From JADCRZ01 sp039921525 (GTDB lineage: Bacteria; Bacteroidota; Bacteroidia; Chitinophagales; Chitinophagaceae): a DNA stretch of 26,715 nt. Shown piece by piece: positions 1 to 8,194 of the stretch. Every line of letters starts with the position of its first letter. The first letter of the stretch is position 1. The stretch is from contig JBDSBP010000621.1 in assembly GCA_039921525.1 (NCBI GenBank), positions 1-26,715 on the forward strand, read 5' to 3'. The notes under the pieces are model-generated. The model made no database searches. It worked only from the letters and a program-made list of their open reading frames with translations, and had not been told where the DNA came from. Both the position numbers and the translations under genes were made by a program.

Positions 1-1196
1 GCAAGGACAAACCTTTTCTTTGCTATATTCCTTACAATGCTCCCCATTCTCCGCACCAGGTACCGGATAAATATTTCAATAAATATAAAGCCAAAGGGTT
101 AGATAACGAATTAGCCAGTATTTATGGAATGGTGGAAAACATTGACGATAATATTGGCAGAATTTTGCAGTATCTAAGAGAACATAACCTGGAAGAAAAC
201 ACGATAGTTATTTTTTTGTCGGATAACGGGCCCAATGGCGTCCGTTACAACGGAATGATGAAGGGAATTAAAGGAACTGTTCATGAAGGTGGTACCCGTG
301 TTCCTTTTTTTATCAGGTGGAAAAATCATATTCCGGAAGGGAAAACTAATGAAACTCCTGCAGGGCACATTGATATTTATCCTACCCTGCGAGACTTGTG
401 TAATTTAAAACCTATCCCTGGAAAGCCCCTTGCCGGAGTTAGTTTAGCTTCTTTACTTTTAAATGATACTGCTTCTTTTGATCCCCATCGAAAACTCTAC
501 ACACATGTAAATTTTATGGAGATACCTGCCGGAATAAACTCGGGAGGCTTCCGGTATAATCAATATCGTTTTGCATATGATACCGATAAACCCCAATTGT
601 ATGACCTCATGAAAGATCCGGGAGAAAAATCTGACCTTTCCATAATAAAGAGCGACATAAAAACACAATTCTTAAACGACTACAAAGCATGGTTTGCCAA
701 CGCCACAACAGGCTTCCAATATAACAGGCCTGTTGTACTTTCAATATCAGGAGCAGAACTGCCTGCATTTGAAGCTACTTTATCAGCAGGAATAAAATTT
801 AAAGAGGGCCATGGATGGGCACATGATTGGGTTGAAAAATGGAATAGCATCAATGATAGTTTGTATTGGGAAATTGATTGTAAATATCCGGGAAATTACG
901 TAGTAGAAATTGAATACTTGTGTAAAAAACCGGATGTCGGTTCCGATATTATATGCAGCATAGGAAGTGAAGATAAAAAAGTAGTCATTCAGAAGTCTTT
1001 TTATTCAAAACAAATTCAAAGTCCTGATAGAGTCCCAAGAAAAGAGGCGTATGAAATGAGCGGGTGGAAGCGCTTAAGAATAGGAACTTATCATATTGCC
1101 GAAGGAAAACAGATCATAAAACTAAGAACGTCTCATATTGAAAACGGTAATGTCGCCGAAATCAATTTATTACGTTTGACACCGGCAAAAGAATAG
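1..1196 (+). CDS. Sulfatase (arylsulfatase-like), C-terminal part, cut by window start
   Basis: The reading frame is open from base 3, so the gene begins outside the window. The visible part starts with KPFLCYIPYNAPHSPHQVP, typical of the middle of sulfatases. It continues through the metal-binding DNG triplet in IVIFLSDNGPNG and the KGTVHEGGTRVPF motif, where the Lys contacts the sulfate. The formylglycine CxPxR site must lie upstream and cannot be checked. After the sulfatase fold, the last 150 or so residues (from about FQYNRPVVLS) form a beta-rich tail resembling the accessory carbohydrate-binding domain of some Bacteroidota sulfatases. Likely role: desulfation of polysaccharides or glycosaminoglycans in the periplasm or outside the cell. 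That role is inferred from family; the substrate is unknown. The first in-frame ATG (base 129) is internal, not a start. Confidence 0.88.
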   Translation, partial: KDKPFLCYIPYNAPHSPHQVPDKYFNKYKAKGLDNELASIYGMVENIDDNIGRILQYLREHNLEENTIVIFLSDNGPNGVRYNGMMKGIKGTVHEGGTRVPFFIRWKNHIPEGKTNETPAGHIDIYPTLRDLCNLKPIPGKPLAGVSLASLLLNDTASFDPHRKLYTHVNFMEIPAGINSGGFRYNQYRFAYDTDKPQLYDLMKDPGEKSDLSIIKSDIKTQFLNDYKAWFANATTGFQYNRPVVLSISGAELPAFEATLSAGIKFKEGHGWAHDWVEKWNSINDSLYWEIDCKYPGNYVVEIEYLCKKPDVGSDIICSIGSEDKKVVIQKSFYSKQIQSPDRVPRKEAYEMSGWKRLRIGTYHIAEGKQIIKLRTSHIENGNVAEINLLRLTPAKE

Positions 1197-1258
1197 CTTT
1201 CATAAAAACTTTCAAAAGGACAAATAGCATCCAAAAATAAAACTGCTTGCACGATGTA

Positions 1259-1282
1259 TTGCCAAATGTTGCACATTTGCAA
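1259..1282. other. Small hairpin between convergent genes
   Basis: The arms TTGC(C)AAATG and CATTTGCAA can pair around TTGCA with one bulged C. It lies in the 199-bp gap between the sulfatase and the convergent tetR-type gene, so it could act as a weak bidirectional terminator. No U-tract follows on either strand. Nothing else is recognisable in this gap. Confidence 0.25.
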
Positions 1283-1395
1283 GGCCAACAAAATCCTGAT
1301 ACAAAGCCAACCTTTCAAAAGAGCTGCGATTGACAATGTTACACATTATTTCGCTGTTCGACCCATCAGGTAATTTTATATCTTTTCAAAAAAAA

Positions 1396-2073
1396 TTATT
1401 TCTTCCTTATGCTGCTGAATACCAAATCTTCCAGAAAAGCAACAACTTTCAATTCATCTTTGGTTTGTCCAAAATCTGTCAGTGCCGGAAGGTTGTTCTT
1501 GAAAAAATTTTGAAAATGTGCTATTTCAATAATACTACTTGCCAGAGACCTTGGATATTTATATTTTGGGTTAAAATCCAAAATAATATCTGCAATTACA
1601 GCACAAAGATCTTTGTAAGGCTTAAATAATTGCTCCTTATTATCTTCAGTTACATGTTTGGTTAAATATGCTTTTGAGCCTTCTGATATTATTATCTGGT
1701 GCAGGAGGTCTTCGTTAATATGTATTGTTTTATCATCATCCACAACTGTAGTAGCCAACAATTGAATTATTTTTTTAAGTTTAACTGAAGGCTCTTTAAT
1801 ATTATTTGTGTTAAAGACTACACGGAATTGCAGCCAACCCCAATACCAGGCGGTAATATAAATCAGCAACCTGTGCTTGTTTTCAAAATACCTGTAAATA
1901 CCAGCTTCTGTTGTACCAATATCCTCAGCAAGTTTCTTAAATGTAAATAATTCAAACCCATTTTTATAAATTACCTGAATACTATGACGAATGATTTTTT
2001 TTCCAAGTTCCGTTTGCTCCGGGTCACGGAGAAACAGCTTTTCATTCATTCTTATTTGTAACTGTACTTCCAT
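1396..2073 (-). CDS. TetR/AcrR-family transcriptional regulator
   Basis: This 225-residue protein has an N-terminal TetR helix-turn-helix: GKKIIRHSIQVIYKNGFELFTFKKLAEDIGTTEAGIYRYFENKHRLL, about residues 24-70, given here as GKKIIRHSIQV through YRYFENKHRLL. The TTEAGIYRYFENK segment is the recognition helix plus the conserved YxYFxxK signature. The remaining helical part would be the ligand-binding and dimer domain and is not assignable to a subfamily. The ATG at 2073 is well placed. The gene is divergent from the ABC/HlyD/TolC export operon, the classical arrangement for local repression of an exporter. A TetR-operator-like palindrome sits in the shared intergenic region. Likely role: ligand-relieved repressor of itself and the exporter. 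The family call is firm; the target is inferred from position. Confidence 0.88.
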   Translation of the reverse strand: MEVQLQIRMNEKLFLRDPEQTELGKKIIRHSIQVIYKNGFELFTFKKLAEDIGTTEAGIYRYFENKHRLLIYITAWYWGWLQFRVVFNTNNIKEPSVKLKKIIQLLATTVVDDDKTIHINEDLLHQIIISEGSKAYLTKHVTEDNKEQLFKPYKDLCAVIADIILDFNPKYKYPRSLASSIIEIAHFQNFFKNNLPALTDFGQTKDELKVVAFLEDLVFSSIRKK

Positions 2074-2116
2074 TTTTTAGCTTTTTTATTATTGCTATAG
2101 TTGTTCTAAAAGCAGA

Positions 2117-2150
2117 TAAAGATAATATACAATTTTCTGCCGTACAAAAA
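2117..2150 (-). promoter_or_regulatory. Candidate Bacteroidota promoter of the tetR-type gene
   Basis: On the minus strand, TTTTTG (complement of 2145-2150) is followed after 20 bases by TATCTTTA (complement of 2117-2124). This fits the Bacteroidota pattern of a -33 TTTG and -7 TAnnTTTG, with one mismatch in the -7 box. It lies about 45-75 bp upstream of the regulator start, and the operator-like palindrome is just upstream of it. Confidence 0.4.
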
Positions 2151-2174
2151 TTGTTAAAAGTTTTACAATTGTTT

Positions 2175-2193
2175 ATGATAGTGTTACTATCAT
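2175..2193. promoter_or_regulatory. Operator-like perfect inverted repeat (ATGATAGT-n3-ACTATCAT)
   Basis: Two perfect 8-bp arms, ATGATAGT (2175-2182) and ACTATCAT (2186-2193), are separated by GTT. Size and symmetry fit a TetR-dimer operator. It lies in the divergent region between the TetR gene and the exporter operon, about 100 bp upstream of the regulator start. A second imperfect inverted repeat, AATTGT...ACAATT (2149-2170), lies directly beside it and overlaps the candidate -33 box. Binding by the adjacent TetR is inferred from position. Confidence 0.5.
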
Positions 2194-2249
2194 TTAAAGT
2201 AATATACCTATCTTCACCTTGTTAAATCAAAAATTAACTGATTGTGGAA

Positions 2250-2391
2250 ATGAAACTAAATAAGTTTATAGAAGGGAAAAGCGACCTGCCTGCAAGTATT
2301 GTCGTTTTTTTTGCAGCCGTTCCTTTATGCCCTGCATTGCTTTATTACGCGTGCGCCATTGTTCGAAGGTATTATGGCAGGCATTAAATAA
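2250..2391 (+). pseudogene. Decayed N-terminal fragment of a SulP-family anion transporter
   Basis: From ATG 2250 the frame reads MKLNKFIEGKSDLPASIVVF, then FAAVPLCPAL, and runs to a stop at 2385-2387. The DLPASIVVFFAAVPLC segment closely resembles the conserved start of SulP (SLC26-type) transporters, whose usual text is near DLPASIVVFLVALPLCLGIAL. Shifting by one base at about 2350 recovers RAPLFEGIMAGI, matching the next conserved SulP segment (GAPLFAGIIAGI), before a stop at 2389-2391. So the remnant is the first 45 or so codons with at least one frameshift, and the rest of the transporter is missing. It lies in the leader region of the ABC exporter gene and is probably non-functional. 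The identification is by remembered family motif; no alignment was run. Confidence 0.6.
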
Positions 2392-2455
2392 TTACTGGTG
2401 CAAGGTTAAGTACATCAAGTCTTTATCAGTCCTGCATAACTTCACCTCCAACTCT

Positions 2456-2469
2456 TCTCCCACGGGAGA
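2456..2469. repeat. Short CCC/GGG hairpin in the exporter leader
   Basis: TCTCCC (2456-2461) and GGGAGA (2464-2469) form a perfect 6-bp inverted repeat with a 2-base centre, within CTTCTCCCACGGGAGAG. The surrounding text resembles dispersed intergenic palindromes common in many genomes. A T6 run follows 16 bases later (2485-2490), so an attenuator-like role for the downstream operon is possible but weakly supported. Confidence 0.3.
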
Positions 2470-2556
2470 GCGGCAAAAATCTGCTTTTTTAAAGGCTCCA
2501 ATTGGATAAACCAAATTTTCACGGACATCAATGTTAAACAGTTAAGAAAATCAACG

Positions 2557-4224
2557 ATGGCAAAAACAAATATTTCTCTTATAAAATCAATTGCTAAACT
2601 TAACCATATACTAACGTTAGACCGCAAGGATATTACAGTCATTTATATGTTTGCTATACTTGCTGGATTAGTACAGTTATCATTGCCTTTAGGCATTCAA
2701 TCGATTATCAGTTTCGTAATGGCTGGAAGAATATCCACTTCCATTATCGTATTGATCGCTATGGTAGTCTTTGGTGTATTCATTAATGGATTATTGCAGA
2801 TAAGGCAATTACAAGTTCTTGAAAAAGTTAAGCAAAAATTATTCTTGCGCTATTCCCTGGAATTTGGAGACCGGTTGCCAAAACTAAATATCGAAAAGCT
2901 AGACAAGGAATATTTGCCCGAAATGGTAAACCGCTATTTTGAAACAATATCACTGCAAAAAGGGCTTGACAAGTTATTGATAGACCTTCCTGCTGCCACC
3001 ATACAGGTTTTACTGGGCCTAATATTATTGGCTTTTTACCATCCTGTTTTTATTGCCTTTGGGCTGCTTTTACTTTCTATTGTATTGGTTATTATCCGGG
3101 TTACTTCTCCTAAAGGCCTTAAAACAGCCATGCTGGCATGTAGCTATAAATACGGTGTGGCCGGATGGTTGCAGGAATTAGCACGAACTGTAAAATCATT
3201 TAAATATACAAAGGGCACCTCACTGCACATCCAAAAAACAGACGAGTTAGTGAGTAAATATCTGGACGCCCGTACGATACATTTTAAAATATTGCTTACC
3301 CAATTTTGGAGCCTTGTTTCATTTAAAGTAATTATAACAGCGGCTATGCTAATAGTGGGGGCTTACCTGTTAGTAAATCAGCAGATAAATATTGGGCAGT
3401 TTATAGCGGCAGACATTGTAATTATAGCTATCATTGGCTCCATCGAAAAATTAATCACAAACCTCGACTCAATATATGAAGCATTGGTATCAGTGGAAAA
3501 ATTGAGTATGATTACCGAAGCGGAAAAAGAACAAAGCGGCAATTTGACTTTACCATTAAAAAACGAAGGGGTAGCCATTGAATTCAGCAATGTTAGCTTT
3601 GCTTACAGTAATGAAATACCGGTACTCAATAATATAAATTTCTTTATTGCCCAGGGCCAAATTCTACAATTAAAAGGCGTATCCGGTGCCGGAAAATCAA
3701 CTGTTTTGAGACTCCTTACTGGTGCATTTACTGGTTACAATGGCAATATTTTAATTGATGGCATACCTCTCGGCAATTACGACGTTCAAAGTCTCCGTCA
3801 TCTGACAGGGATACTCCTCAGTAACCAGGATATTTTTCATGGAACGATACTTCAAAATATTACGATGGGTAATGACGCTATTAACATAGAACAAGTAACA
3901 AGGATGGCCAAACTTGTAGGATTAAATACATTTATTGAATCCAGCAAAGGTGGCTATGATTCAATTTTACTGCCTGTTGGTAACAAGCTGTCAAACAATG
4001 TACGCAAAAATATTTTATTAATTCGCGCACTACTGGGAGAACAGCGGCTTTTGTTGCTGGAAGATCCTTTTGACCACCTGGAACAGCCTTTTAGAAACAA
4101 TGTTATTAAATATATAAAAGAAAAGAAAACAGCCACTGTTTTAATTGCATCGGAGGATGAACAGCTAAGCAGCTACTGCGATAAGGTTTCGATACTAAAT
4201 CAAAATGGTGCGATAATTAACTAA
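2557..4224 (+). CDS. ABC exporter, fused membrane and (degenerate) ATPase domains
   Basis: This 555-residue half-transporter has an N-terminal hydrophobic part with about six TM helices (residues 25-310) and a C-terminal ABC domain from about residue 338 (VAIEFSNVSFAY). Walker A is intact: GVSGAGKST, residues 374-382. Other motifs are altered. The Q-loop position reads LLSNQDIF (419-427) with Ser where Gln is expected. The signature LSGGQ is LSNNV (478-482). Walker B plus catalytic Glu reads LLLLED (498-503) instead of hhhhDE. The H-loop position is Glu533 in VLIASEDE. It has no N-terminal C39 peptidase domain, unlike bacteriocin exporters. It is the first gene of an operon with an HlyD adaptor (22 bp downstream) and a TolC protein, so it is a type-I-secretion-like exporter of unknown cargo. 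Slow or regulatory ATP hydrolysis is inferred. Confidence 0.88.
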   Translation: MAKTNISLIKSIAKLNHILTLDRKDITVIYMFAILAGLVQLSLPLGIQSIISFVMAGRISTSIIVLIAMVVFGVFINGLLQIRQLQVLEKVKQKLFLRYSLEFGDRLPKLNIEKLDKEYLPEMVNRYFETISLQKGLDKLLIDLPAATIQVLLGLILLAFYHPVFIAFGLLLLSIVLVIIRVTSPKGLKTAMLACSYKYGVAGWLQELARTVKSFKYTKGTSLHIQKTDELVSKYLDARTIHFKILLTQFWSLVSFKVIITAAMLIVGAYLLVNQQINIGQFIAADIVIIAIIGSIEKLITNLDSIYEALVSVEKLSMITEAEKEQSGNLTLPLKNEGVAIEFSNVSFAYSNEIPVLNNINFFIAQGQILQLKGVSGAGKSTVLRLLTGAFTGYNGNILIDGIPLGNYDVQSLRHLTGILLSNQDIFHGTILQNITMGNDAINIEQVTRMAKLVGLNTFIESSKGGYDSILLPVGNKLSNNVRKNILLIRALLGEQRLLLLEDPFDHLEQPFRNNVIKYIKEKKTATVLIASEDEQLSSYCDKVSILNQNGAIIN

Positions 4225-4246
4225 TCGGAATAAAATATTATATTCA

Positions 4247-5605
4247 ATGAACAATTACTTAACCAGCGATATCGAACAGGCGTCAGGCGATAGCCCACTA
4301 ACTTCCTTCTGCAAAGTATATAGAATACATAGAAAAAGCAGTGTGAAATTTTGGCTATGGGGTATGCTGATTCTGTTGCTATCCATCATGCTATTACCCT
4401 GGACTCAAAACATTCGGTCAAAAGGTACCATTACAACTTTGCGCCAGGAGCAACGCCCCCAGGAATTAAATACCATTATACCAGGCCGTGTGATTAAATG
4501 GTATGTAAAAGAAGGAGACTTTGTAAATGAAGGGGATACCGTTTTGCAATTAGGCGAAGTGAAAATAGATTATTTTGACCCTCAATTATTAGCCCGGACC
4601 CAACAGCAGATAACTGCCAAACAACAAAGTATTGAAGAGTATAAAAATAAGGCCACAACTACTATTACACAAGGCCAGGCATTGAAAAGGGGTAAAGAAC
4701 TGAAACTACAATCATTGGAAAATAAAATAACACAACAAGAATTAAAAGTTCAAACCGATGAGGCTGATTTGGTAGCGGTAAATAACGAGCTTAATGTACA
4801 TAAACGGCAAATAGATGCGGCAAAAATAATGCTCGACAGTGGAGCAATATCACTAAGCGAATTTGAGAAGCGAAAAGTAAATTATCAGAATGGATTGGCT
4901 AAAGTAAACAGCACAAATAATAAATTACTACAAGACCGGCAGGAACTCATCAATCTACGTATTGAACAAAATTCTGCTGTGCAGGACTATACCGATAAAA
5001 TAGCAAAAACAGAAGGCGACAGGTTTTCAACGTTATCTAACGCAGCGAGCACGGAAGCAGAAGTATCGAAACTGCAAAACCAGTATGCTAATTATAATGC
5101 TCGTAATAAACTATACTACATCACAGCGCCCCAAAGCGGGCAAATAACCAAGGCTAGAAAAGCTGGTATTGGTGAAATGGTAAAAGAAGGTGAAATGATG
5201 GTGGAAATTGTACCCAACCATATTCAATATGCAGTGGAAATGTTTGTTGACCCAATGGATTTACCGCTTATTGCAATGGGCCAGAAAGTACGTTTTATAT
5301 TCGATGGTTTTCCTGTTATTGTTTTTAGTGGATGGCCAAAAAGTAGTTACGGAACTTTTGGAGGGACAGTAACAGCAGTAGAAACGTCGGTAAGTTATAA
5401 TGGAAAATTCAGGGTTTTAGCAATTGAAGACCCGAAGGAAAAACCATGGCCGGAACAATTAAGAATGGGTGGTGGAGCCAATGGAATCGCGTTGCTAAAA
5501 GATGTTCGTATCTATTATGAAATATGGAGAAATATCAATGGATTTCCGCCTGAGTACTATTTTTCAGGATCAAGTAAAGAAAATATTGATAAAAAAAAGA
5601 AATAA
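4247..5605 (+). CDS. HlyD-family periplasmic adaptor (membrane fusion protein)
   Basis: This 452-residue protein has a short cytoplasmic N-terminus and one TM helix (FWLWGMLILLLSIMLLPW, residues 35-52). The first half of a lipoyl-like domain follows (IIPGRVIKWYVKEGDFVNEGDTVLQL, given here as IIPGRVIKW through EGDTVLQL, about 77-102). A long Gln/Lys/Glu-rich coiled-coil hairpin spans about residues 115-275. The second lipoyl half (YYITAPQSGQITKARKAG, about 285-320) and a beta-barrel segment come next. It would bridge the inner-membrane ABC protein to the TolC channel across the periplasm. It follows the ABC gene by 22 bp and precedes tolC by 28 bp, so all three are probably co-transcribed. Length and architecture are normal for T1SS-type adaptors. 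Confidence 0.92.
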   Translation: MNNYLTSDIEQASGDSPLTSFCKVYRIHRKSSVKFWLWGMLILLLSIMLLPWTQNIRSKGTITTLRQEQRPQELNTIIPGRVIKWYVKEGDFVNEGDTVLQLGEVKIDYFDPQLLARTQQQITAKQQSIEEYKNKATTTITQGQALKRGKELKLQSLENKITQQELKVQTDEADLVAVNNELNVHKRQIDAAKIMLDSGAISLSEFEKRKVNYQNGLAKVNSTNNKLLQDRQELINLRIEQNSAVQDYTDKIAKTEGDRFSTLSNAASTEAEVSKLQNQYANYNARNKLYYITAPQSGQITKARKAGIGEMVKEGEMMVEIVPNHIQYAVEMFVDPMDLPLIAMGQKVRFIFDGFPVIVFSGWPKSSYGTFGGTVTAVETSVSYNGKFRVLAIEDPKEKPWPEQLRMGGGANGIALLKDVRIYYEIWRNINGFPPEYYFSGSSKENIDKKKK

Positions 5606-5633
5606 TTTTTAACATTCCAATTCACAAGACTCA

Positions 5634-7040
5634 ATGTGTTTTCCAAAATATATACTCACCTTATTTACTTTTATTGTATTCAGACAGCATACATTTTCCC
5701 AGGGAGATAAACATGTAATATTTACACCTGAAGTGTTTATTCAACAGGTAAAATTATACCATCCAGTTGCCAAACAGGCTAATATATTAATAGATAAGGC
5801 AGTCGCTGAACTATTGAGTGCAAGGGGTGGCTTTGATCCTTTCATAAGTGCAGATGCCGGCAGAAAAACTTTTGATGGGAAAAATTATTACTACTATACC
5901 AGTCCGGAACTAAAGATACCTACCTCTATTGGAATAGATATAAAAACAGGTCTTGAAAATAACGGAGGCAATTTTCTAAACCCAGAGATCACTGCAGGCA
6001 AAACAAGTTATTTAGGGGTGGAAGTTCCATTGGCAAAAGGGTTGATGCTGGATAAACGAAGAGCTATATTAGAACAGGCTAAAATATTTCAACAACAAAG
6101 TGAACAGGAAAGATTAATGGCATTGAATGATTTATTGTTTGCCGCTTATTCAGATTACTTGCAATGGGCCGGCGCATTTCAGTTATTTAACATCTATTCC
6201 AAATTTGTAGATGTGGCGAATAACCGGTTGCGGTTGGTACGCATTGCCTACACAAACGGAGACAGGGCAATGATTGATACTATTGAAGCTTTTACACAGG
6301 TTCAAAACTACCAGTTGCAACAGTCAGAAGCACTACTTAAACTAAATAATGCTACATTTGACTTATCAAATTACCTTTGGCAAGCCGGCGATATTCCCAC
6401 TCAGCTTCCTTCTCGCTTTGTACCGGACACTATACAGTTTTCTATGTTAATGGTACAACAACCGATAGATGATTTAATTAATCAGTCAACTATTCAAAAC
6501 CCTGCTTTAAAAAGTTATGAACTTAAATTAAACAGCCTGGAAGTAGAACGAAAATTAAAATTTCAGAGCCTGTTGCCTTCTTTCAACCTAAGCGCCAATT
6601 TATTAAATAAAAACTATTATGCTTTAAAAGGGATAGATGCTGCCTTATTGCAGCATAACTATAAGTGGGGAATTGAATTTAAGCTGCCGTTATTTTTACG
6701 GGAAGGAAGAGGGGCCTACCGCCAGGCAAAGTTAAAGATAAAAGAAACTGATTTACAGCTCATAAATAAACGCTGGCAAATTGAAAATAAGATCCGTACC
6801 TATTACAACGAGAATAGTTTATTAATGGAGCAATGGCAAACTGCTCAAAGTATATACAAAAATTATTATACGCTGCTACGCAATGAAGAATTAAAATTTA
6901 ACCAGGGAGAAAGCACTTTGTTCTTGGTAATTAGCCGGGAAATAAAAGTGTTAGACTTACTCCAAAAACAGGTTGAACTGCGTATTAAATATTTTAAGTC
7001 CCGGTACGCAATAGAATGGTCGGCAGGCCTGTTGCGATAA
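5634..7040 (+). CDS. TolC-family outer-membrane efflux protein
   Basis: This 468-residue protein has an N-terminal signal-like stretch (KYILTLFTFIVF, with likely cleavage near TFSQ). Two repeats of long amphipathic helices follow, with the typical TolC features HPVAKQANILIDKAVAELLSARGGFDP and, in the second half, NPALKSYELKLNSLEVERKLK; these are quoted as HPVAKQANILIDKA and NPALKSYELKLNSLE. RGGFDPFISA marks the first strand region. It should form the outer-membrane and periplasmic channel of the exporter encoded upstream. The start at ATG 5634 is 28 bp after the HlyD stop. No terminator with a U-tract was seen immediately downstream; a palindrome-rich spacer follows. Confidence 0.9.
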   Translation: MCFPKYILTLFTFIVFRQHTFSQGDKHVIFTPEVFIQQVKLYHPVAKQANILIDKAVAELLSARGGFDPFISADAGRKTFDGKNYYYYTSPELKIPTSIGIDIKTGLENNGGNFLNPEITAGKTSYLGVEVPLAKGLMLDKRRAILEQAKIFQQQSEQERLMALNDLLFAAYSDYLQWAGAFQLFNIYSKFVDVANNRLRLVRIAYTNGDRAMIDTIEAFTQVQNYQLQQSEALLKLNNATFDLSNYLWQAGDIPTQLPSRFVPDTIQFSMLMVQQPIDDLINQSTIQNPALKSYELKLNSLEVERKLKFQSLLPSFNLSANLLNKNYYALKGIDAALLQHNYKWGIEFKLPLFLREGRGAYRQAKLKIKETDLQLINKRWQIENKIRTYYNENSLLMEQWQTAQSIYKNYYTLLRNEELKFNQGESTLFLVISREIKVLDLLQKQVELRIKYFKSRYAIEWSAGLLR

Positions 7041-7107
7041 TAAACACAAAAAATCATCCGTTTGTCCCAGCGCACATGCAACAGTCTTTTGGTTTGAAAT
7101 CAATGGA

Positions 7108-7233
7108 GAACCAGCATCTTTCATTTCCATAAATCGACTTATGGAAGCGCTCCGTGTATCTCCGTGTCTTCTCCGGGTAACTCTGTGTAACACCTCCGTC
7201 ACACAGAGATGCTGGGTTCACGGAGATACACGG
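7108..7233. repeat. Nested palindromic repeat after tolC
   Basis: Four inverted repeats are packed together. GAACCAGCATCT (7108-7119) pairs with AGATGCTGGGTTC (7207-7219) with one bulge. TTCCATAA (7125-7132) pairs with TTATGGAA (7139-7146). CCGTGTATCTCCGTG (7152-7166) pairs perfectly with CACGGAGATACACGG (7219-7233). CTCTGTGT (7181-7188) pairs with ACACAGAG (7201-7208) inside it. Short ORFs on both strands here are shadows of the palindrome. The 385-bp gap 7041-7425 holds this element and the SDR promoter. Its role is unknown: a REP-like dispersed element or a structured 3' end of the exporter transcript. Confidence 0.65.
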
Positions 7234-7391
7234 TATCACTCTGGCATTATTTGGATAAAATTTCATGGAAAGACGACTTTTTCTTTTTTTAACATTTCTA
7301 TCGAAATCTTGTTGTATTACAAAGACCTGGCAAAAATTTGTTATTCCAAATAATCTGAAACCCTGACAATAACAACACTTCATTCACCATT

Positions 7392-7399
7392 TACTTTTG
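7392..7399 (+). promoter_or_regulatory. Candidate -7 box of the SDR gene
   Basis: TACTTTTG is an exact match to the Bacteroidota -7 consensus TAnnTTTG, 26 bp before the SDR start codon, predicting a short AT-rich leader. No clear -33 TTTG is found at 19-21 bp upstream, so the call rests on the -7 box alone. Confidence 0.45.
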
Positions 7400-7425
7400 C
7401 AACATAAAATTTAAAAAAGAAAAAA

Positions 7426-8148
7426 ATGAAATTAGCTAACAACAAAATTTTAATTACTGGCGGCGGAAGTGGAATTGGCCTGGGACTAACCGAAAGATTT
7501 GACCAGGAGAACAATACCGTTATCATTTGCGGAAGACGTGAAGCAGTACTTAAAGAAGTTGCAGATAAATTTCCATCAGTGATTACGAAAGTATGCGATT
7601 TGTCAATAGAGGCAGACCGTATTGAACTGTATAATTGGGTATCGGAAAACCATAGCGACTTGAATGTTTTGATCAATAATGCGGGCATTCAAAATTGGAT
7701 AAGCATTTCAGATAGCGATTTCTACCAAAAGTCGTATGAAGAAATTACAACGAATGTTATAGCACCTATTCATTTAACAACACTGTTTACAAACTTAAAA
7801 TCAATAAACACAGTTATTAATGTTACATCAGGTTTGGCATTCATTCCACTTTCAAATGTTCCTGTTTATTGCGCTACAAAGGCCTTTGTACGTTCCTTCA
7901 CACTTTCTTTGCGATACATGCTAAAATCAAAGAACATTGAAGTGATTGAAATGATACCACCGGCTCTAAATACAGACCTTGGAGCAAAGGGCATACACGA
8001 TGGATACCCTGCTGTCAGCGATTTCGTTCAAGCAGTATTTGAGCAGTTGAAAGAAGGTAAAACAGAATTGACATTTGGAACAAGCGAATCAAGAGCAAAA
8101 GCAAATAATGATGTTATAACTGACTATTTTAATAAGATGAATCCATAG
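7426..8148 (+). CDS. Short-chain dehydrogenase/reductase (SDR), DltE-like
   Basis: This 240-residue classical SDR with a Rossmann fold carries the glycine motif TGGGSGIG (residues 11-18), the NNAG motif (84-87) and the catalytic tetrad N110, S135, Y148, K152 (YCATK). Gly36-Arg37-Arg38 after the second strand favours NADP(H). The C-terminal part (PPALNTDLGAKG...) resembles the group annotated DltE/YciK-like oxidoreductases. The substrate cannot be predicted. It stands alone, with its own -7 box 26 bp upstream and a palindromic repeat 47 bp downstream. The length is complete and the start ATG is preceded by a poly-A stretch, as is usual here. Confidence 0.9.
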   Translation: MKLANNKILITGGGSGIGLGLTERFDQENNTVIICGRREAVLKEVADKFPSVITKVCDLSIEADRIELYNWVSENHSDLNVLINNAGIQNWISISDSDFYQKSYEEITTNVIAPIHLTTLFTNLKSINTVINVTSGLAFIPLSNVPVYCATKAFVRSFTLSLRYMLKSKNIEVIEMIPPALNTDLGAKGIHDGYPAVSDFVQAVFEQLKEGKTELTFGTSESRAKANNDVITDYFNKMNP

Positions 8149-8194
8149 CCAGTTTAACTAGTGTCTTGTCAATCATAAACTGTCGGCGGTTATG

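Noticed and set aside
2327..2509. 60-codon plus-strand ORF in the exporter leader
   Set aside because: It starts inside the SulP remnant in a different frame and runs into the hairpin; its text has no family features.
7054..7383. Overlapping short ORFs on both strands after tolC
   Set aside because: They run through nested inverted repeats and mirror each other; codon content is that of the palindrome.
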